Of a stretch of 64,000 nucleotides of DNA, positions 14,762-24,456 are shown in pieces. A program made the translations under genes and the position numbers. This DNA is from Ralstonia sp. 25mfcol4.1 (GTDB taxonomy: Bacteria; Pseudomonadota; Gammaproteobacteria; Burkholderiales; Burkholderiaceae): the NCBI RefSeq assembly GCF_900104095.1, contig NZ_FNJO01000019.1, positions 1-64,000 on the forward strand, read 5' to 3'. The notes beneath the pieces are model-generated. The model saw only the letters and a list, made by a program, of their open reading frames with translations. It had not been told where the DNA came from and did no database searches. How positions within the stretch are numbered: the stretch's first letter is position 1; the number at the start of each line of letters is the position of its first letter.

Positions 14762-16093
14762 ATGTCGCAAACCATGACACCGTCGGAAATCGTTTCCGAA
14801 CTCGACAAGCACATCATCGGCCAGAACAAGGCCAAGAAGGCCGTGGCCGTGGCGCTGCGCAACCGCTGGCGCCGCCAGCAGGTGGACGAGCCGCTGCGCC
14901 AGGAAATCACGCCCAAGAACATCCTGATGATCGGACCCACGGGCGTGGGCAAGACCGAGATCGCGCGCCGCCTGGCCAAGCTGGCCGATGCGCCGTTCAT
15001 CAAGATCGAAGCCACCAAGTTCACCGAGGTGGGCTATGTGGGCCGCGACGTCGACACGATCGTGCGCGACCTGGCCGAGATGGCCGTCAAGCAGACGCGC
15101 GAGTCCGAAATGAAGAAGGTGCGCACCAAGGCCGAGGACGCCGCCGAGGACCGCCTGCTGGACGTGCTGCTGCCGCCGCCGCGCGACATCGGCTTCCAGC
15201 AGCAGGAAGACAAGGACTCGAACACGCGCCAGGTGTTCCGCAAGAAGCTGCGCCAGGGCGAACTCGACGACAAGGACATCGAGCTTGAAGTGGCCGCCGG
15301 CATGCCGAGCATGGACATCATGGGCCCCCCCGGCATGGAAGACATGACCGAGCAGATCCGCACGATGTTCGCCGGCCTGGGCCAGGGCAAGAAGGCGCGC
15401 CGCAAGATGAAGGTCAAGGAAGCGTTCAGGCTGCTGATCGACGAAGAGGCCGCCAAGCTGCTGAACGAGGAAGAGCTCAAGCACAAGGCCATCGCCAATG
15501 TGGAGCAGAACGGTATCGTGTTCCTGGACGAGATCGACAAGATCGCCAGCCGCAGCGACGTGGGCGGGGGCGAGGTGTCGCGCCAGGGCGTGCAGCGCGA
15601 CCTGCTGCCGCTGGTGGAAGGCACCACCGTCAACACGAAGTACGGGATGGTCAAGACCGACCACATCCTGTTCATCGCGTCGGGCGCGTTCCACCTGTCC
15701 AAGCCGAGCGACCTGATCCCCGAGCTGCAGGGCCGCTTCCCGATCCGCGTGGAACTGGAATCGCTGTCGGTGCAGGACTTCGAGGCGATCCTGACGCAGA
15801 CCGACGCCAGCCTGACCAAGCAGTACCAGGCGCTGCTGAAGACCGAAGAGGTCGACCTGCAGTTCGCGCCGGACGGTATCCGCCGCCTGGCCGAGATCGC
15901 GTTCTCGGTCAACGAGAAGGTCGAGAATATCGGCGCGCGCCGGCTGTACACGGTGATGGAGCGCCTGCTCGAAGACCTGTCGTTCCACGCCACGAAGTCG
16001 TCGGGAAACACCGTGACGATCGACGCCGCGTACGTGGATGAACGCCTGGGCGACCTGGCGGGCAACGAGGACCTGTCGCGCTACGTGCTGTGA
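14762..16093 (+). CDS. hslU: HslU ATPase subunit of HslVU
   Basis: A 443-residue AAA+ unfoldase that feeds substrates to HslV. Walker [10 protein letters not shown] is at residues 58-66, the GYVGRDVD pore motif follows, then the intermediate I domain (about 110-240, with [12 protein letters not shown]). Walker B is VFLDEIDK, sensor 1 the FIASGAFH strand, and the box with [18 protein letters not shown] ends the ATPase. The C-terminal SRYVL is the tail that inserts into HslV. It completes the hslVU operon, closed by a strong terminator. Confidence 0.97.
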   Translation: MSQTMTPSEIVSELDKHIIGQNKAKKAVAVALRNRWRRQQVDEPLRQEITPKNILMIGPTGVGKTEIARRLAKLADAPFIKIEATKFTEVGYVGRDVDTIVRDLAEMAVKQTRESEMKKVRTKAEDAAEDRLLDVLLPPPRDIGFQQQEDKDSNTRQVFRKKLRQGELDDKDIELEVAAGMPSMDIMGPPGMEDMTEQIRTMFAGLGQGKKARRKMKVKEAFRLLIDEEAAKLLNEEELKHKAIANVEQNGIVFLDEIDKIASRSDVGGGEVSRQGVQRDLLPLVEGTTVNTKYGMVKTDHILFIASGAFHLSKPSDLIPELQGRFPIRVELESLSVQDFEAILTQTDASLTKQYQALLKTEEVDLQFAPDGIRRLAEIAFSVNEKVENIGARRLYTVMERLLEDLSFHATKSSGNTVTIDAAYVDERLGDLAGNEDLSRYVL

Positions 16094-16116
16094 CGCGCGG
16101 GGCTTCCGCCATCAAG

Positions 16117-16146
16117 ATAGCCGGACAGCCGTCCGGCTATTTTTTT
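16117..16146 (+). terminator. Intrinsic terminator of hslVU
   Basis: ATAGCCGGAC-AGCC-GTCCGGCTAT forms a perfect ten-pair stem followed by six T, 23 bases after the hslU stop. The A/T-flanked stem could also work for the convergent YcnI-like gene. Confidence 0.93.
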
Positions 16147-16171
16147 GCCTGCGCGGGGCAGGTTGCCCCGG

Positions 16172-16729
16172 TCAGTGCGCGTGGCCGGCGTGCCCGGCAT
16201 GGGCATCCACCGGGATCACTTCCAGCGCCGGCGCGGGCGACTTCAGCTCGCGCGGGTTCTGGCCTTCGACCGGAACCTGCGTCCATTCCGACTTGCCGTT
16301 CTCGCACTCCTGCACCACCGGGAAGTACAGCTTGCCGCCTTGTTCGGGCAGCTTCATCAGCAGGCGGAATTCGTCGAAATGCTGGTCGGCCAGCGTGTTG
16401 CCATACCAGCGGATCGTGCGCACATCGTCCTCGACCGTCTTGCCATGCGAGGTATAGGGCTTGGCCAGCTTCGCGCGCTGGACGTCGAGCTGCCAGCCCG
16501 GCTTCGGCTGCGGATGCGCGCCCTGCACGCCTTCGGGGATGGTCACCGTGACCGATTTCGTGGCGCTGCCATTGCAACCATGGCCCACCATCAGCACGCC
16601 CTTGAAGTAGCTGCCGGCGGGCGCCTGCTTCTGTTCGAAGACGATATGGGCAGAGGCCAGCGGCGCGGCGGCCAGCAGGGCAACGGACAGGGCGGTGGGC
16701 AGGGCGGCAGCGAGGATGCGCGGGATCAT
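16172..16729 (-). CDS. YcnI-like (DUF1775) exported copper-associated protein
   Basis: A 185-residue secreted protein. The signal peptide ends at PLASA, so the mature protein starts with His (AHIVFEQKQAPAGS), the arrangement that lets the N-terminal His bind Cu(II) in YcnI domains. A conserved WYGNTLADQHFDEF segment follows. The tail HAGHAGHAH is further His-rich. The start at 16729 is chosen to give a clean signal peptide, but it lacks a good ribosome site and a longer form from 16783 is possible. Convergent with hslU. A role in copper loading or tolerance is inferred from the family and from the PCu(A)C gene 3 kb away. Confidence 0.82.
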   Translation of the reverse strand: MIPRILAAALPTALSVALLAAAPLASAHIVFEQKQAPAGSYFKGVLMVGHGCNGSATKSVTVTIPEGVQGAHPQPKPGWQLDVQRAKLAKPYTSHGKTVEDDVRTIRWYGNTLADQHFDEFRLLMKLPEQGGKLYFPVVQECENGKSEWTQVPVEGQNPRELKSPAPALEVIPVDAHAGHAGHAH

Positions 16730-17031
16730 GGAGCGGGAGTCGTCCGACTGTGTGACAAAGTGCATCAGTCTAACTTTGCGCACCGGGCGCCGACGTGCGA
16801 CGTGGTGCCGCAGCGCGGCGGGCGGTCGCGCGTCGCCCGTTTCAAGTCAGCGGTGTTTCAAAGGCGGGCAGCCCGTTGTCGCACCCGTAACCGTCGTAAG
16901 CATTGGTAAGCACACTGGCGCCAATCCTGAAGAAAATGCGACCCTTGCGCACCTTGTCTGTCACCGTCCTGGTCGATGGGACCGATGCGGGAGCCACCGC
17001 ATCCTGCGCAAACACCTAAAGGGAGTCAGCC
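16730..17031. other. Intergenic region
   Basis: About 300 bp between the YcnI-like gene and a small membrane-protein gene, which diverge. It must hold both promoters but no convincing -35/-10 pair, palindrome or gene was found. AAGGGAG just before 17032 is the ribosome site of the next gene. Confidence 0.5.
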
Positions 17032-17358
17032 ATGCGTACAACCTTCTTCAAGCGCAACCGTGTGCGCAAGCGCCGGGTGGCCATGGCCACCACCGGCGTC
17101 GTGGCCGCCATTACCGCCGCCACCGTGTTCCTTTGCATCCGCCCCGGCGTGATGACCAACGCCCATGCGGCGGCGGTGCCGACCGTCAACGTGGCCAAGG
17201 CCGCGGACCAGACCGAGCGCCGCGCCGTCGTGGCCGCCACGGCCATGGCCTCGGGTGCGCTCGTGACGCTGGCCGACCGCCACGCCAGCGACGCCGTGCG
17301 CATGGCCGATGCCTCGGACGACGATCTGGGCTGGGACTACGTGCAATTGCGCCTGTAA
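17032..17358 (+). CDS. Hypothetical small membrane-anchored protein
   Basis: A 108-residue protein not recognised. It opens with a very basic stretch (FFKRNRVRKRR), then one hydrophobic helix (about residues 18-37), an Ala-rich exported-looking region, and an acidic C-terminus (ASDDDLGWDYVQLRL). The topology predicts a single-pass inner-membrane or secreted protein. A good AGGGAG ribosome site and G/C-rich wobble positions support it being real. It lies alone between copper-related and redox-sensor genes and ends 36 bp from the convergent response regulator. Confidence 0.6.
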   Translation: MRTTFFKRNRVRKRRVAMATTGVVAAITAATVFLCIRPGVMTNAHAAAVPTVNVAKAADQTERRAVVAATAMASGALVTLADRHASDAVRMADASDDDLGWDYVQLRL

Positions 17359-17394
17359 CACCGCGGGTCGGGCCGGGAAGCCAGTCAGCCGGAA

Positions 17395-18009
17395 TCAGCG
17401 CGACACCGGCCGCTTGCCCAGCTTGCGCTGCAGCGTGCGTCGATGCATGTTCAGCGCCCGCGCCGTGGCCGAAATATTGCCGCCGTGCTCGGTCAGCACC
17501 CGCTGGATGTGCTCCCATTCCAGCCGGGCCACCGACAGCGGCACCGGTTCTTCCAGCGCGGCCTCGGCCGCCTCTTCCGAAACGCCTGCCATCAGCGCGG
17601 TCAGGATCGAATCGACGTTGGCCGGCTTGGCCAGGTATTCGTCGGCCCCCTGCTTGACCGCTGCCACGGCCGTGGCGATGCTCGCGTAGCCCGTCAGCAC
17701 CAGGATGCGTGCGTCGGGCAGCGCCTGGCGCAGCGGCGCCACCAGATGCAGCCCCGATTCGGCCGGCGCGGTGCCGCTGGCCTCGGGCGGCGGCCCCAGA
17801 TGCAGATCCAGCGTGACATAGGCGAACGGCGTTTTTGCGGCCAGGGCCAGCGCGCTGCCGCCGTTGTGCGCCACCTGCACGGCATAGCCGCGGCGCGTGA
17901 GCGCACGGGCCAGCGTGCCGGAAAACACCTCGTCGTCATCGATCACGAGGAAAGGCGTGGCGTCGGGTGCAGGTACGGCGGCAAGTGCGTCGGCAGGTGC
18001 GTCGGTCAT
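17395..18009 (-). CDS. regA: RegA/PrrA-type response regulator
   Basis: A 204-residue regulator with an N-terminal receiver domain (acidic pocket DDDE at about 24-27, phosphoacceptor D68 in VTLDLHLG, K in EYLAKPANVD) and a C-terminal Fis-type helix-turn-helix (GGNISATARALNMHRRTLQRKLGK) characteristic of RegA/PrrA/ActR. These regulators control energy metabolism in response to redox state. The loop after D68 carries an extra stretch of about eleven residues (PPPEASGTAPA) absent from classical RegA. Its ATG overlaps the sensor kinase stop by one base, so the two are translated together. Confidence 0.88.
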   Translation of the reverse strand: MTDAPADALAAVPAPDATPFLVIDDDEVFSGTLARALTRRGYAVQVAHNGGSALALAAKTPFAYVTLDLHLGPPPEASGTAPAESGLHLVAPLRQALPDARILVLTGYASIATAVAAVKQGADEYLAKPANVDSILTALMAGVSEEAAEAALEEPVPLSVARLEWEHIQRVLTEHGGNISATARALNMHRRTLQRKLGKRPVSR

Positions 18010-19382
18010 TACGGTTGGAAATCGGATTGCAGGGAGAGGGGGTTCGCGGCTGCGCCGGCCAGCGGCAGGCGCAGCTCTGTCACCGTGCCGCCGGCGGGGT
18101 TGTCGAGCCATGCCAGCCCGCCCCCAAGCTGGCGGGCGGCGCTTTGCGCCAGATACAGGCCGATGCCCTGGCCGCCGTGACTGCTGGCCACCGGCGCTTC
18201 GCCAAGCTGCGCGCGCAGCCCCGGCGCAATGCCGCTGCCGTGGTCGGTCACGCGCCAGACCAGCGTGTCGGCGTCCACCGATACGGTCAGCGCCAGCGGC
18301 GGAGCCTGACGGGTGCCGCCGCCCTCGCCGTACTGGCTGCGTGCGGCGTTGTCCAGCACGATGGTCAGGATCTGGCTCACGCGCGCCGTATCAACGGCCT
18401 GCGCCGCAGCCTCGGGCAGCACGTCGGCCTGCAGGCTGGCCTGCGGATGGCGCAACTGCCAGCGTTCCACAAACGAAGCGATCCAGGCGTCGATGCGCTG
18501 CGGGGCCAGCGTCTCGTGATCTTCCCGCAGCCGCGCCAGGATCGAGCGACACAGTTCGAGCTGCTGCTCCATCGTGCGCAAATCGGGCAGGTAGCCGGCC
18601 ACGGTGGTGGCGCCGCGCCGGGCGTCCTCGGCATCGGCGCGCAGTTCGCCGGCGATCACGGCCAGCGTGGCCAGCGGCGTGCCGATTTCATGTGCCACGG
18701 CGGCGGCCTGGTCGTTGAGCGCCTCGACGCGCGCCTCGCGCAGCAGCAGTTCGCGCGCATGGTTCAACTGGGCGTCGCGCTGGCGCAGCACGTTCGACAG
18801 CCGCGCCACGAAGAACGCGATCATCACGGCACTGGCCACGAAGTTCAGCCACATCCCGGCCAGGTGATAGTTCACCGCGTTGTCCGGGTTGTGCAGGTGC
18901 AACGGCAGGTATTCGAGCAGCAGCAGCGAATAGCAGGACAGCGCATAGACCGCCAGCACCACCACCAGCCGCCACGGCAGGATGGCCGCCGCGATGGCCA
19001 GCCCGGGCAGGTAGAACGACACGAACGGGTTGGTGGCGCCGCCCGTATAGAACAGGATGGCCGACAGCGCGGTCAGGTCCACCATCATCTGCACCATCAG
19101 CTCGCCATCGCCGGGCATGGAGCCGCGCGTGGCGTGCCAGCGCAGCCGCGCCACCGAATACAGGTTGAACGCAGTCTGGACCGTGAACAGGAACAGCAGC
19201 GGCTTGTACGGCAGCATGATGCCGGCCACCGATTCGCACGACACCAGCAGCATGGCCTGGCCGGCCAGCAGGGCCCAGCGCAGCCAGCACAGGCGGCGCA
19301 GGCTGACCAGGCTATGGCGTTGCGCCGGCATGCCGAAGATGGCCGGCAGCGGGGTAGGGGGCAGGTCGATCGAGGCGTGCAT
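18009..19382 (-). CDS. regB: RegB/PrrB-type redox sensor histidine kinase
   Basis: A 457-residue membrane kinase with six predicted N-terminal transmembrane helices. The quinone-sensing motif GGATNPF (residues 114-120) matches the RegB GGxxNPF loop. The H-box AAAVAHEIGTPLATL places the phosphorylated His at 231, and C278 in LELCRSIL sits where RegB has its redox-active cysteine. The ATPase domain has DNAARS, DHGSGI and GGQGIGLYLA. An ATG at 19421 would add 13 residues, but a TACACT -10-like element lies between the two starts, favouring 19382. Partner of the response regulator directly downstream; divergent from the copper chaperone gene. Confidence 0.88.
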   Translation of the reverse strand: MHASIDLPPTPLPAIFGMPAQRHSLVSLRRLCWLRWALLAGQAMLLVSCESVAGIMLPYKPLLFLFTVQTAFNLYSVARLRWHATRGSMPGDGELMVQMMVDLTALSAILFYTGGATNPFVSFYLPGLAIAAAILPWRLVVVLAVYALSCYSLLLLEYLPLHLHNPDNAVNYHLAGMWLNFVASAVMIAFFVARLSNVLRQRDAQLNHARELLLREARVEALNDQAAAVAHEIGTPLATLAVIAGELRADAEDARRGATTVAGYLPDLRTMEQQLELCRSILARLREDHETLAPQRIDAWIASFVERWQLRHPQASLQADVLPEAAAQAVDTARVSQILTIVLDNAARSQYGEGGGTRQAPPLALTVSVDADTLVWRVTDHGSGIAPGLRAQLGEAPVASSHGGQGIGLYLAQSAARQLGGGLAWLDNPAGGTVTELRLPLAGAAANPLSLQSDFQP

Positions 19383-19586
19383 GGCGCGAGTGTAGCAATG
19401 CTGCGGCGGGTTGCCCGTCATGCGACACCGTGCCGCATTCTGGGTGGCCGGCGGGGCTGCCAGACTGTCGGGCTATCCGGCGACGGGCACGGCGACGGCA
19501 AGGCGGCGGGCGGTGTCCGGCCAGCCATGGTCTAATGGTCGCCCTCAATGTTGTCGCCTTCGATCCGAATCGTGGAGATGTTCCCC

Positions 19587-20084
19587 ATGCAAGCCAAAGT
19601 CCGTGCGGCGCGTGCCGCTTCCATCGTCACCCTTGGCCTGGCCGGCCTGCTGGCCAGCGCCCACGCCATGGCGCAGGTCGACGTCAGCGACGCCTGGGTG
19701 CGCGGCACCGTGCCGGCCCAGACCGCGTCCGGCGCGTTCATGACGCTGCACGCGCACGACGCGGCGAAGCTGGTCGGCGTGTCGTCGCCGGTGGCCACGG
19801 CCGAGTTGCACGAAATGAAGATGGACAACAACGTGATGCGCATGCGCCAGATCCAGGCGCTGGACCTGCCGAAGATGCAGGACGTGCAGCTCAAGCCGGG
19901 CGGCTATCACGTGATGCTGATGGGCCTGAAGCAGCAGCTCAAGGCCGGCGATACGGTGCCCATCACGCTGAAGATCGAGCAGAACGGCAAGGTGACGGAA
20001 CAGACCGTCAAGGCCGAGGTGCGCGACGTGACCGCGTCGGCCCAGTCGGGCGGCCACGCCGGCCACATGGATCACAAGCACTGA
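19587..20084 (+). CDS. PCu(A)C periplasmic copper chaperone
   Basis: A 165-residue exported copper chaperone (DUF461). After a signal peptide ending at AMA, the mature part begins VDVSDAWVRGTVPAQTASGAFMTL, then shows the Cu(I) site: His and Met in ELHEMKMDNNVMRMR and the H-x-M of GYHVMLMGL. The C-terminus GGHAGHMDHKH is an additional His-rich tail. The family delivers copper to the CuA/CuB centre of cytochrome oxidases. ATG 19587 is chosen because GGAG sits nine bases upstream; an in-frame ATG at 19578 overlaps that site. Divergent from a RegB-type redox sensor, a link that makes sense for oxidase control. Confidence 0.9.
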   Translation: MQAKVRAARAASIVTLGLAGLLASAHAMAQVDVSDAWVRGTVPAQTASGAFMTLHAHDAAKLVGVSSPVATAELHEMKMDNNVMRMRQIQALDLPKMQDVQLKPGGYHVMLMGLKQQLKAGDTVPITLKIEQNGKVTEQTVKAEVRDVTASAQSGGHAGHMDHKH

Positions 20085-20139
20085 GCGGGACCACAGCACT
20101 GACCGGGCTGGGCCGGCGGCGCCGGGCTGGCCCGCCGGG

Positions 20140-21081
20140 TCAGCCGCGCAGGCTGATGGCGGCCGCTTCGGCGTCGGCGTCGGCTGACGTAGCGGCCTCG
20201 CGCACGCGTTCGCGCAGCCAGGTATGGCCGGGATCGGCCTCGGCCTTTTCGGGCCAGATCATGCTGTAGCTGAAGCCCGGGATCGTAAACGGCGCCTCGA
20301 AGATGGCCAGACGCGGGTCGGCCAGGGCTTCCAGGCTGCGCCGGGCCGTGGTCAGGACCATGTTGGTGCCGACGATCAGTCCCGGCGCCACGCTCCAGTG
20401 CGGCACCGCGCAGGCAATCTTGCGCCGGCCGCCCAGCCGCGTCACGGCGGCGTCGATGGCCTCGCCGCGCTCGGTGGCGGCCGTCACCAGCACATGCGAG
20501 CGCGCGAGGTAGGCCACGTGGTCCAGCCGGCCGGTGTCGCGCACCGTGGCCGCATCCACCGCGCAGGCGAAATCGTCATCGAACAGCACCGCCGTGCGCA
20601 CGCCCTCGGGCTCGAACGAAAAGGCGGCCAGCGCCACGTCCAGCTCGCCGTCGGCGATCTGCGCGGTCATGGCTTCGCGGCTGGACTGCGTCACGACCAG
20701 ATCGATATTGGGCGCCGCCCGGCGCAGCGCGCGCAGCAGGCGGGGCAACACCACCAGGGCGCCATAGTCGGACATCGCCAGGCGGAACGTGCGCCGGGCC
20801 GTGGCCGGCTGGAAGCCACCCGGGCCCAGCAGGATGCGCACCTGCGCCAGCGCCTCGGCCAGCGGGCCGGTCAGCTCGTGGGCGCGCGGCGTCAACACCA
20901 GTCCGCCCTGGCCTCGCACCAGCAGCGGGTCGTCCAGCAACTGCCGCAGCCGCGCCAGCGAATGGCTCACGGCCGGCTGGCTCAGCTGCAGCCGCAGCGC
21001 GGCGCGCGAGATATGGCGTTCGGCCAGCAGTGCTTCCAGCACCACCAGCAGGTTGAGATCGATTCCGCGTAGGCTATTCAT
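20140..21081 (-). CDS. LysR-family transcriptional regulator
   Basis: A 313-residue LysR regulator. The N-terminal winged helix (DLNLLVVLEALLAERHISRAALRLQLSQPAVSHSLARLRQLLDDPLLVR) is complete and is followed by the periplasmic-binding-like effector domain. The DLNLL opening and the RTFRLAMSDYGALVVLPRLL linker are typical of the NodD/LinR-like branch. No obvious target gene is divergently adjacent; the nearest is the Cys-rich small gene on the same strand. The effector is unknown. Confidence 0.9.
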   Translation of the reverse strand: MNSLRGIDLNLLVVLEALLAERHISRAALRLQLSQPAVSHSLARLRQLLDDPLLVRGQGGLVLTPRAHELTGPLAEALAQVRILLGPGGFQPATARRTFRLAMSDYGALVVLPRLLRALRRAAPNIDLVVTQSSREAMTAQIADGELDVALAAFSFEPEGVRTAVLFDDDFACAVDAATVRDTGRLDHVAYLARSHVLVTAATERGEAIDAAVTRLGGRRKIACAVPHWSVAPGLIVGTNMVLTTARRSLEALADPRLAIFEAPFTIPGFSYSMIWPEKAEADPGHTWLRERVREAATSADADAEAAAISLRG

Positions 21082-21144
21082 GTCGCGAATGTTAAACCGG
21101 ACTGCGTCCGTTTTGTCATTCGCCGAACGCAGGAGCGAAAATTT

Positions 21145-22440
<1,296 letters not shown>

Positions 22441-22452
22441 GCGCGTCCGTCA

Positions 22453-22477
22453 GGGAACCCGCCTGGCGCGGGTTCCC
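22453..22477 (+). terminator. Hairpin after argB
   Basis: GGGAACCCGC and GCGGGTTCCC form a perfect ten-pair stem with a five-base loop, 12 bases after the argB stop. It lacks a continuous T run (GGTCTTCCTC follows), so termination may be partial. Confidence 0.6.
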
Positions 22478-22511
22478 GGTCTTCCTCTCCATTCAGGTTC
22501 ACAATCCAGGC

Positions 22512-23546
22512 GTGTTTATCCGTCAGCCCACCCAGCGTCGCGGCAGGGATCGCGCACGTCGTCTTTCGTCCGGACAGGCTTCCGTCCACCGTCCGCGCCG
22601 GCATCTGCTGCGCGACGCGGTGGGGAATGCCTCCGGCGATACGGTGTGGCTGTTCGATCTCGACAACACGCTGCACGATGCCTCGCACGCGATCTTCCCG
22701 GCCATCAACCGGCTGATGACCGCGTACGTGGCACGGGTTCTGGGCAGCGACGAGGCCACGGCCAGCCGCGTGCGCGTGGACTACTGGCAGCGTTACGGCG
22801 CCACCCTGCTGGGCATGATCCGCCATCACCAGGTGGACCCCGCGGATTTCCTGCGTGCCGCGCACGACTTCCCCGAACTGGCGGACATGGTGCGCGTGCG
22901 GCGCGGGCTGGTGGCCGCGCTGCGCCGGTTGCCGGGCCGCAAGGTCCTCGTGACCAACGCGCCGCGCGACTACGCGATGGCGGTGATGGCGATGGCCGGG
23001 ATCGACCGCTGCTTCGAGCGCGTGGTGGCGATCGAGGACATGTGGGTGCATGGTCATCTGCGGCCCAAGCCCGACCGGCGCATGCTGCGGCGGCTGCTGA
23101 CGCAGATTGGCGTGGCGCCGCACCGCGTGGTGCTGGTGGAGGACACCGTGTCCCACCTGAAGCACTATGCGGCCATGGGCATCCGCACGGCCTGGGTCAC
23201 CGGTTTCCTGCGCACGCTGGCGCCGTCGCGGCCGCATGTGGTGCCGGCCCAGGCCGGCGCCGCGCGCGATGCCGCCACGCGGTCGATGCTGTCGGCCGAG
23301 GATCGCCAGCATGTGGGCCACACGGCCCAGGAGCGTTCGGTGACGCTGGTCGCGGCCGAAACCCAGGACCCGTCGGGCGGCCTGGACGGCGGGTCAGGTG
23401 CCCAGACTGCGGCAACGGCGCCACAGATGCAGCCCGATCATGCCCCCAGAATGCGTGCCCGCGTGGTGAATCGCCCGGGATATGTGGACATAAAAGTACA
23501 ATTGATGCATCAACTCCTACGACAAAAGCGGAGAATCGGGTCATGA
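22512..23546 (+). CDS. HAD-family pyrimidine 5'-nucleotidase-like protein
   Basis: A 344-residue HAD hydrolase. Motif I is WLFDLDNTLHDAS, motif II the Thr in VLVTNAP, motif III the Lys of RPKPDRRML, and motif IV VLVEDTVSHLKH, so the whole catalytic set is present. The pattern LDNTLHDAS with a helical cap is that of SDT1/PynA-type pyrimidine nucleotidases. The N-terminus is uncertain: GTG 22512 is used, with GTG 22620 just before the domain as an alternative. The last hundred residues after the HAD core are low-complexity and not conserved-looking. The stop overlaps the slmA start (ATGA), the usual neighbourhood of this enzyme in Burkholderiales. Confidence 0.82.
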   Translation: MFIRQPTQRRGRDRARRLSSGQASVHRPRRHLLRDAVGNASGDTVWLFDLDNTLHDASHAIFPAINRLMTAYVARVLGSDEATASRVRVDYWQRYGATLLGMIRHHQVDPADFLRAAHDFPELADMVRVRRGLVAALRRLPGRKVLVTNAPRDYAMAVMAMAGIDRCFERVVAIEDMWVHGHLRPKPDRRMLRRLLTQIGVAPHRVVLVEDTVSHLKHYAAMGIRTAWVTGFLRTLAPSRPHVVPAQAGAARDAATRSMLSAEDRQHVGHTAQERSVTLVAAETQDPSGGLDGGSGAQTAATAPQMQPDHAPRMRARVVNRPGYVDIKVQLMHQLLRQKRRIGS

Positions 23547-24199
23547 CGCAAACCATCGCTCGCGAGGCAGAGGCTCTCATGCCAGTTGCCTCATCGGCCA
23601 TCGAGCCGGAGACCCCGGCGCGCAAGCGCCCGCGCCCGGGCGAACGCCGCATCCAGATCCTGCAGACGCTGGCCGGCATGCTCGAACACCCGCGCGGGGA
23701 AAAGATCACCACGGCCGCGCTGGCCGCCAGGCTGTCGGTGTCCGAGGCCGCCCTGTATCGCCATTTCGCCAGCAAGGCGCAGATGTTCGAAGGCCTGATC
23801 GGCTTTATCGAGCAGACGGTGTTCGGCCTGATCAACCAGATCACCACGCAGGAGGAACACGGGCTGCGCCAGGTGCAGGCCATCGTGCGCATGCTGCTGA
23901 CGTTTGCCGAAAAGAACCCGGGCATGACGCGCGTGCTGACCGGCGAGGCCCTCGTGGGCGAGCACGAGCGCCTGCAGGAGCGCATGAACCAGATGGTGGA
24001 CCGCATCGAGGCATCGCTGCGCCAGTGCCTGAAGGTGGCTGTCACGCAGGCCGCGTTTCCGGCCGATGCCGATATTCCGGGACGCGTGGCGCTGATTACC
24101 GCCACGGTGCAGGGCCACTGGCACCGCTACGCCCGCAGCGGGTTCCGCAAGCTGCCGAGCGACAACATCGATGCGCAACTGCGCGTGCTGCTGGGGTAA
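23543..24199 (+). CDS. slmA: Nucleoid occlusion factor SlmA (TetR family)
   Basis: A 218-residue TetR-fold DNA-binding protein. After a variable 30-residue N-terminus, the HTH reads GERRIQILQTLAGMLEHPRGEKITTAALAARLSVSEAALYRHFASKAQMFEGLI, the hallmark of SlmA. The C-terminal domain has MLLTFAEKNPGMTRVLTGEALVGEHERLQ and a final GFRKLPSDNIDAQLRVLL. SlmA bound to chromosomal sites blocks FtsZ assembly over the nucleoid. It is translationally coupled to the nucleotidase gene. The metX control region starts 50 bp downstream. Confidence 0.93.
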   Translation: MTQTIAREAEALMPVASSAIEPETPARKRPRPGERRIQILQTLAGMLEHPRGEKITTAALAARLSVSEAALYRHFASKAQMFEGLIGFIEQTVFGLINQITTQEEHGLRQVQAIVRMLLTFAEKNPGMTRVLTGEALVGEHERLQERMNQMVDRIEASLRQCLKVAVTQAAFPADADIPGRVALITATVQGHWHRYARSGFRKLPSDNIDAQLRVLLG

Positions 24200-24246
24200 A
24201 TGCCCCGCGCCGGCAAGCGGTCATGCGTGCGGCCGGCGCTTTGCAC

Positions 24247-24252
24247 TATAAT
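24247..24252 (+). promoter_or_regulatory. metX: -10 element (TATAAT) of metX leader
   Basis: A perfect TATAAT is 7-14 bases upstream of the SAM-II-like aptamer, so transcription would start almost at its first stem. The -35 region is weak. Confidence 0.65.
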
Positions 24253-24258
24253 GTGCGG

Positions 24259-24344
24259 GTCGCGCCGATTTGATGACTGGCTTGCGGGCGCGCGGCACCC
24301 GGGGAAAACGCTCCGGTTGCCAATATAAATGCGGCTAAAGAGGT
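24259..24344 (+). ncRNA. SAM-II-type riboswitch (long-loop form) of metX-metW
   Basis: The elements of the SAM-II aptamer appear in order. Stem P1 is CGCGCC (24261-24266) with GGCGCG (24287-24292), enclosing GATTTGATGA and CTTGC. A 30-base insert with its own hairpin follows, then AAATGCGGCTAAAGAGG (24327-24343), which differs from the known alphaproteobacterial AAATGTAGCTAAAAAGG at four positions. TTGC of the loop can pair with GCGG of the 3' strand to form the pseudoknot. SAM-II switches repress methionine genes when SAM is high. The insert corresponds to the long-loop variant. The downstream hairpin and terminator complete the control region. Confidence 0.8.
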
Positions 24345-24347
24345 TGG

Positions 24348-24389
24348 GTCGGTGCCTCGCGGATGGATCATCCACGCTCCAGCACCGAC
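24348..24389 (+). promoter_or_regulatory. Leader hairpin between riboswitch and terminator
   Basis: GTCGGTGC (24348-24355) pairs perfectly with GCACCGAC (24382-24389). The GTCGG at its base can instead pair with CCGAC in the left arm of the downstream terminator (24411-24415), so it may be the switch between terminated and read-through transcripts. The pairing logic is inferred. Confidence 0.5.
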
Positions 24390-24409
24390 ACGCGGAATCC
24401 CGCGAAAAG

Positions 24410-24456
24410 CCCGACTTGGCTGCGAAACCTACGCATTGGCCGGTCGGGTTTTTTTT
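24410..24456 (+). terminator. Intrinsic terminator in the metX leader
   Basis: CCCGAC (24410-24415) and GTCGGG (24443-24448) close an imperfect long hairpin with an inner GCG/CGC stem, followed by eight T. It lies 30 bases before the metX start, which is what transcription attenuation by the SAM-II-like aptamer requires. Confidence 0.8.

Noticed and set aside
17967-19535. 522-residue open frame antisense to the RegB kinase
   Set aside because: Composition is Gln/His/Arg-rich antisense; the kinase on the other strand has every expected motif.
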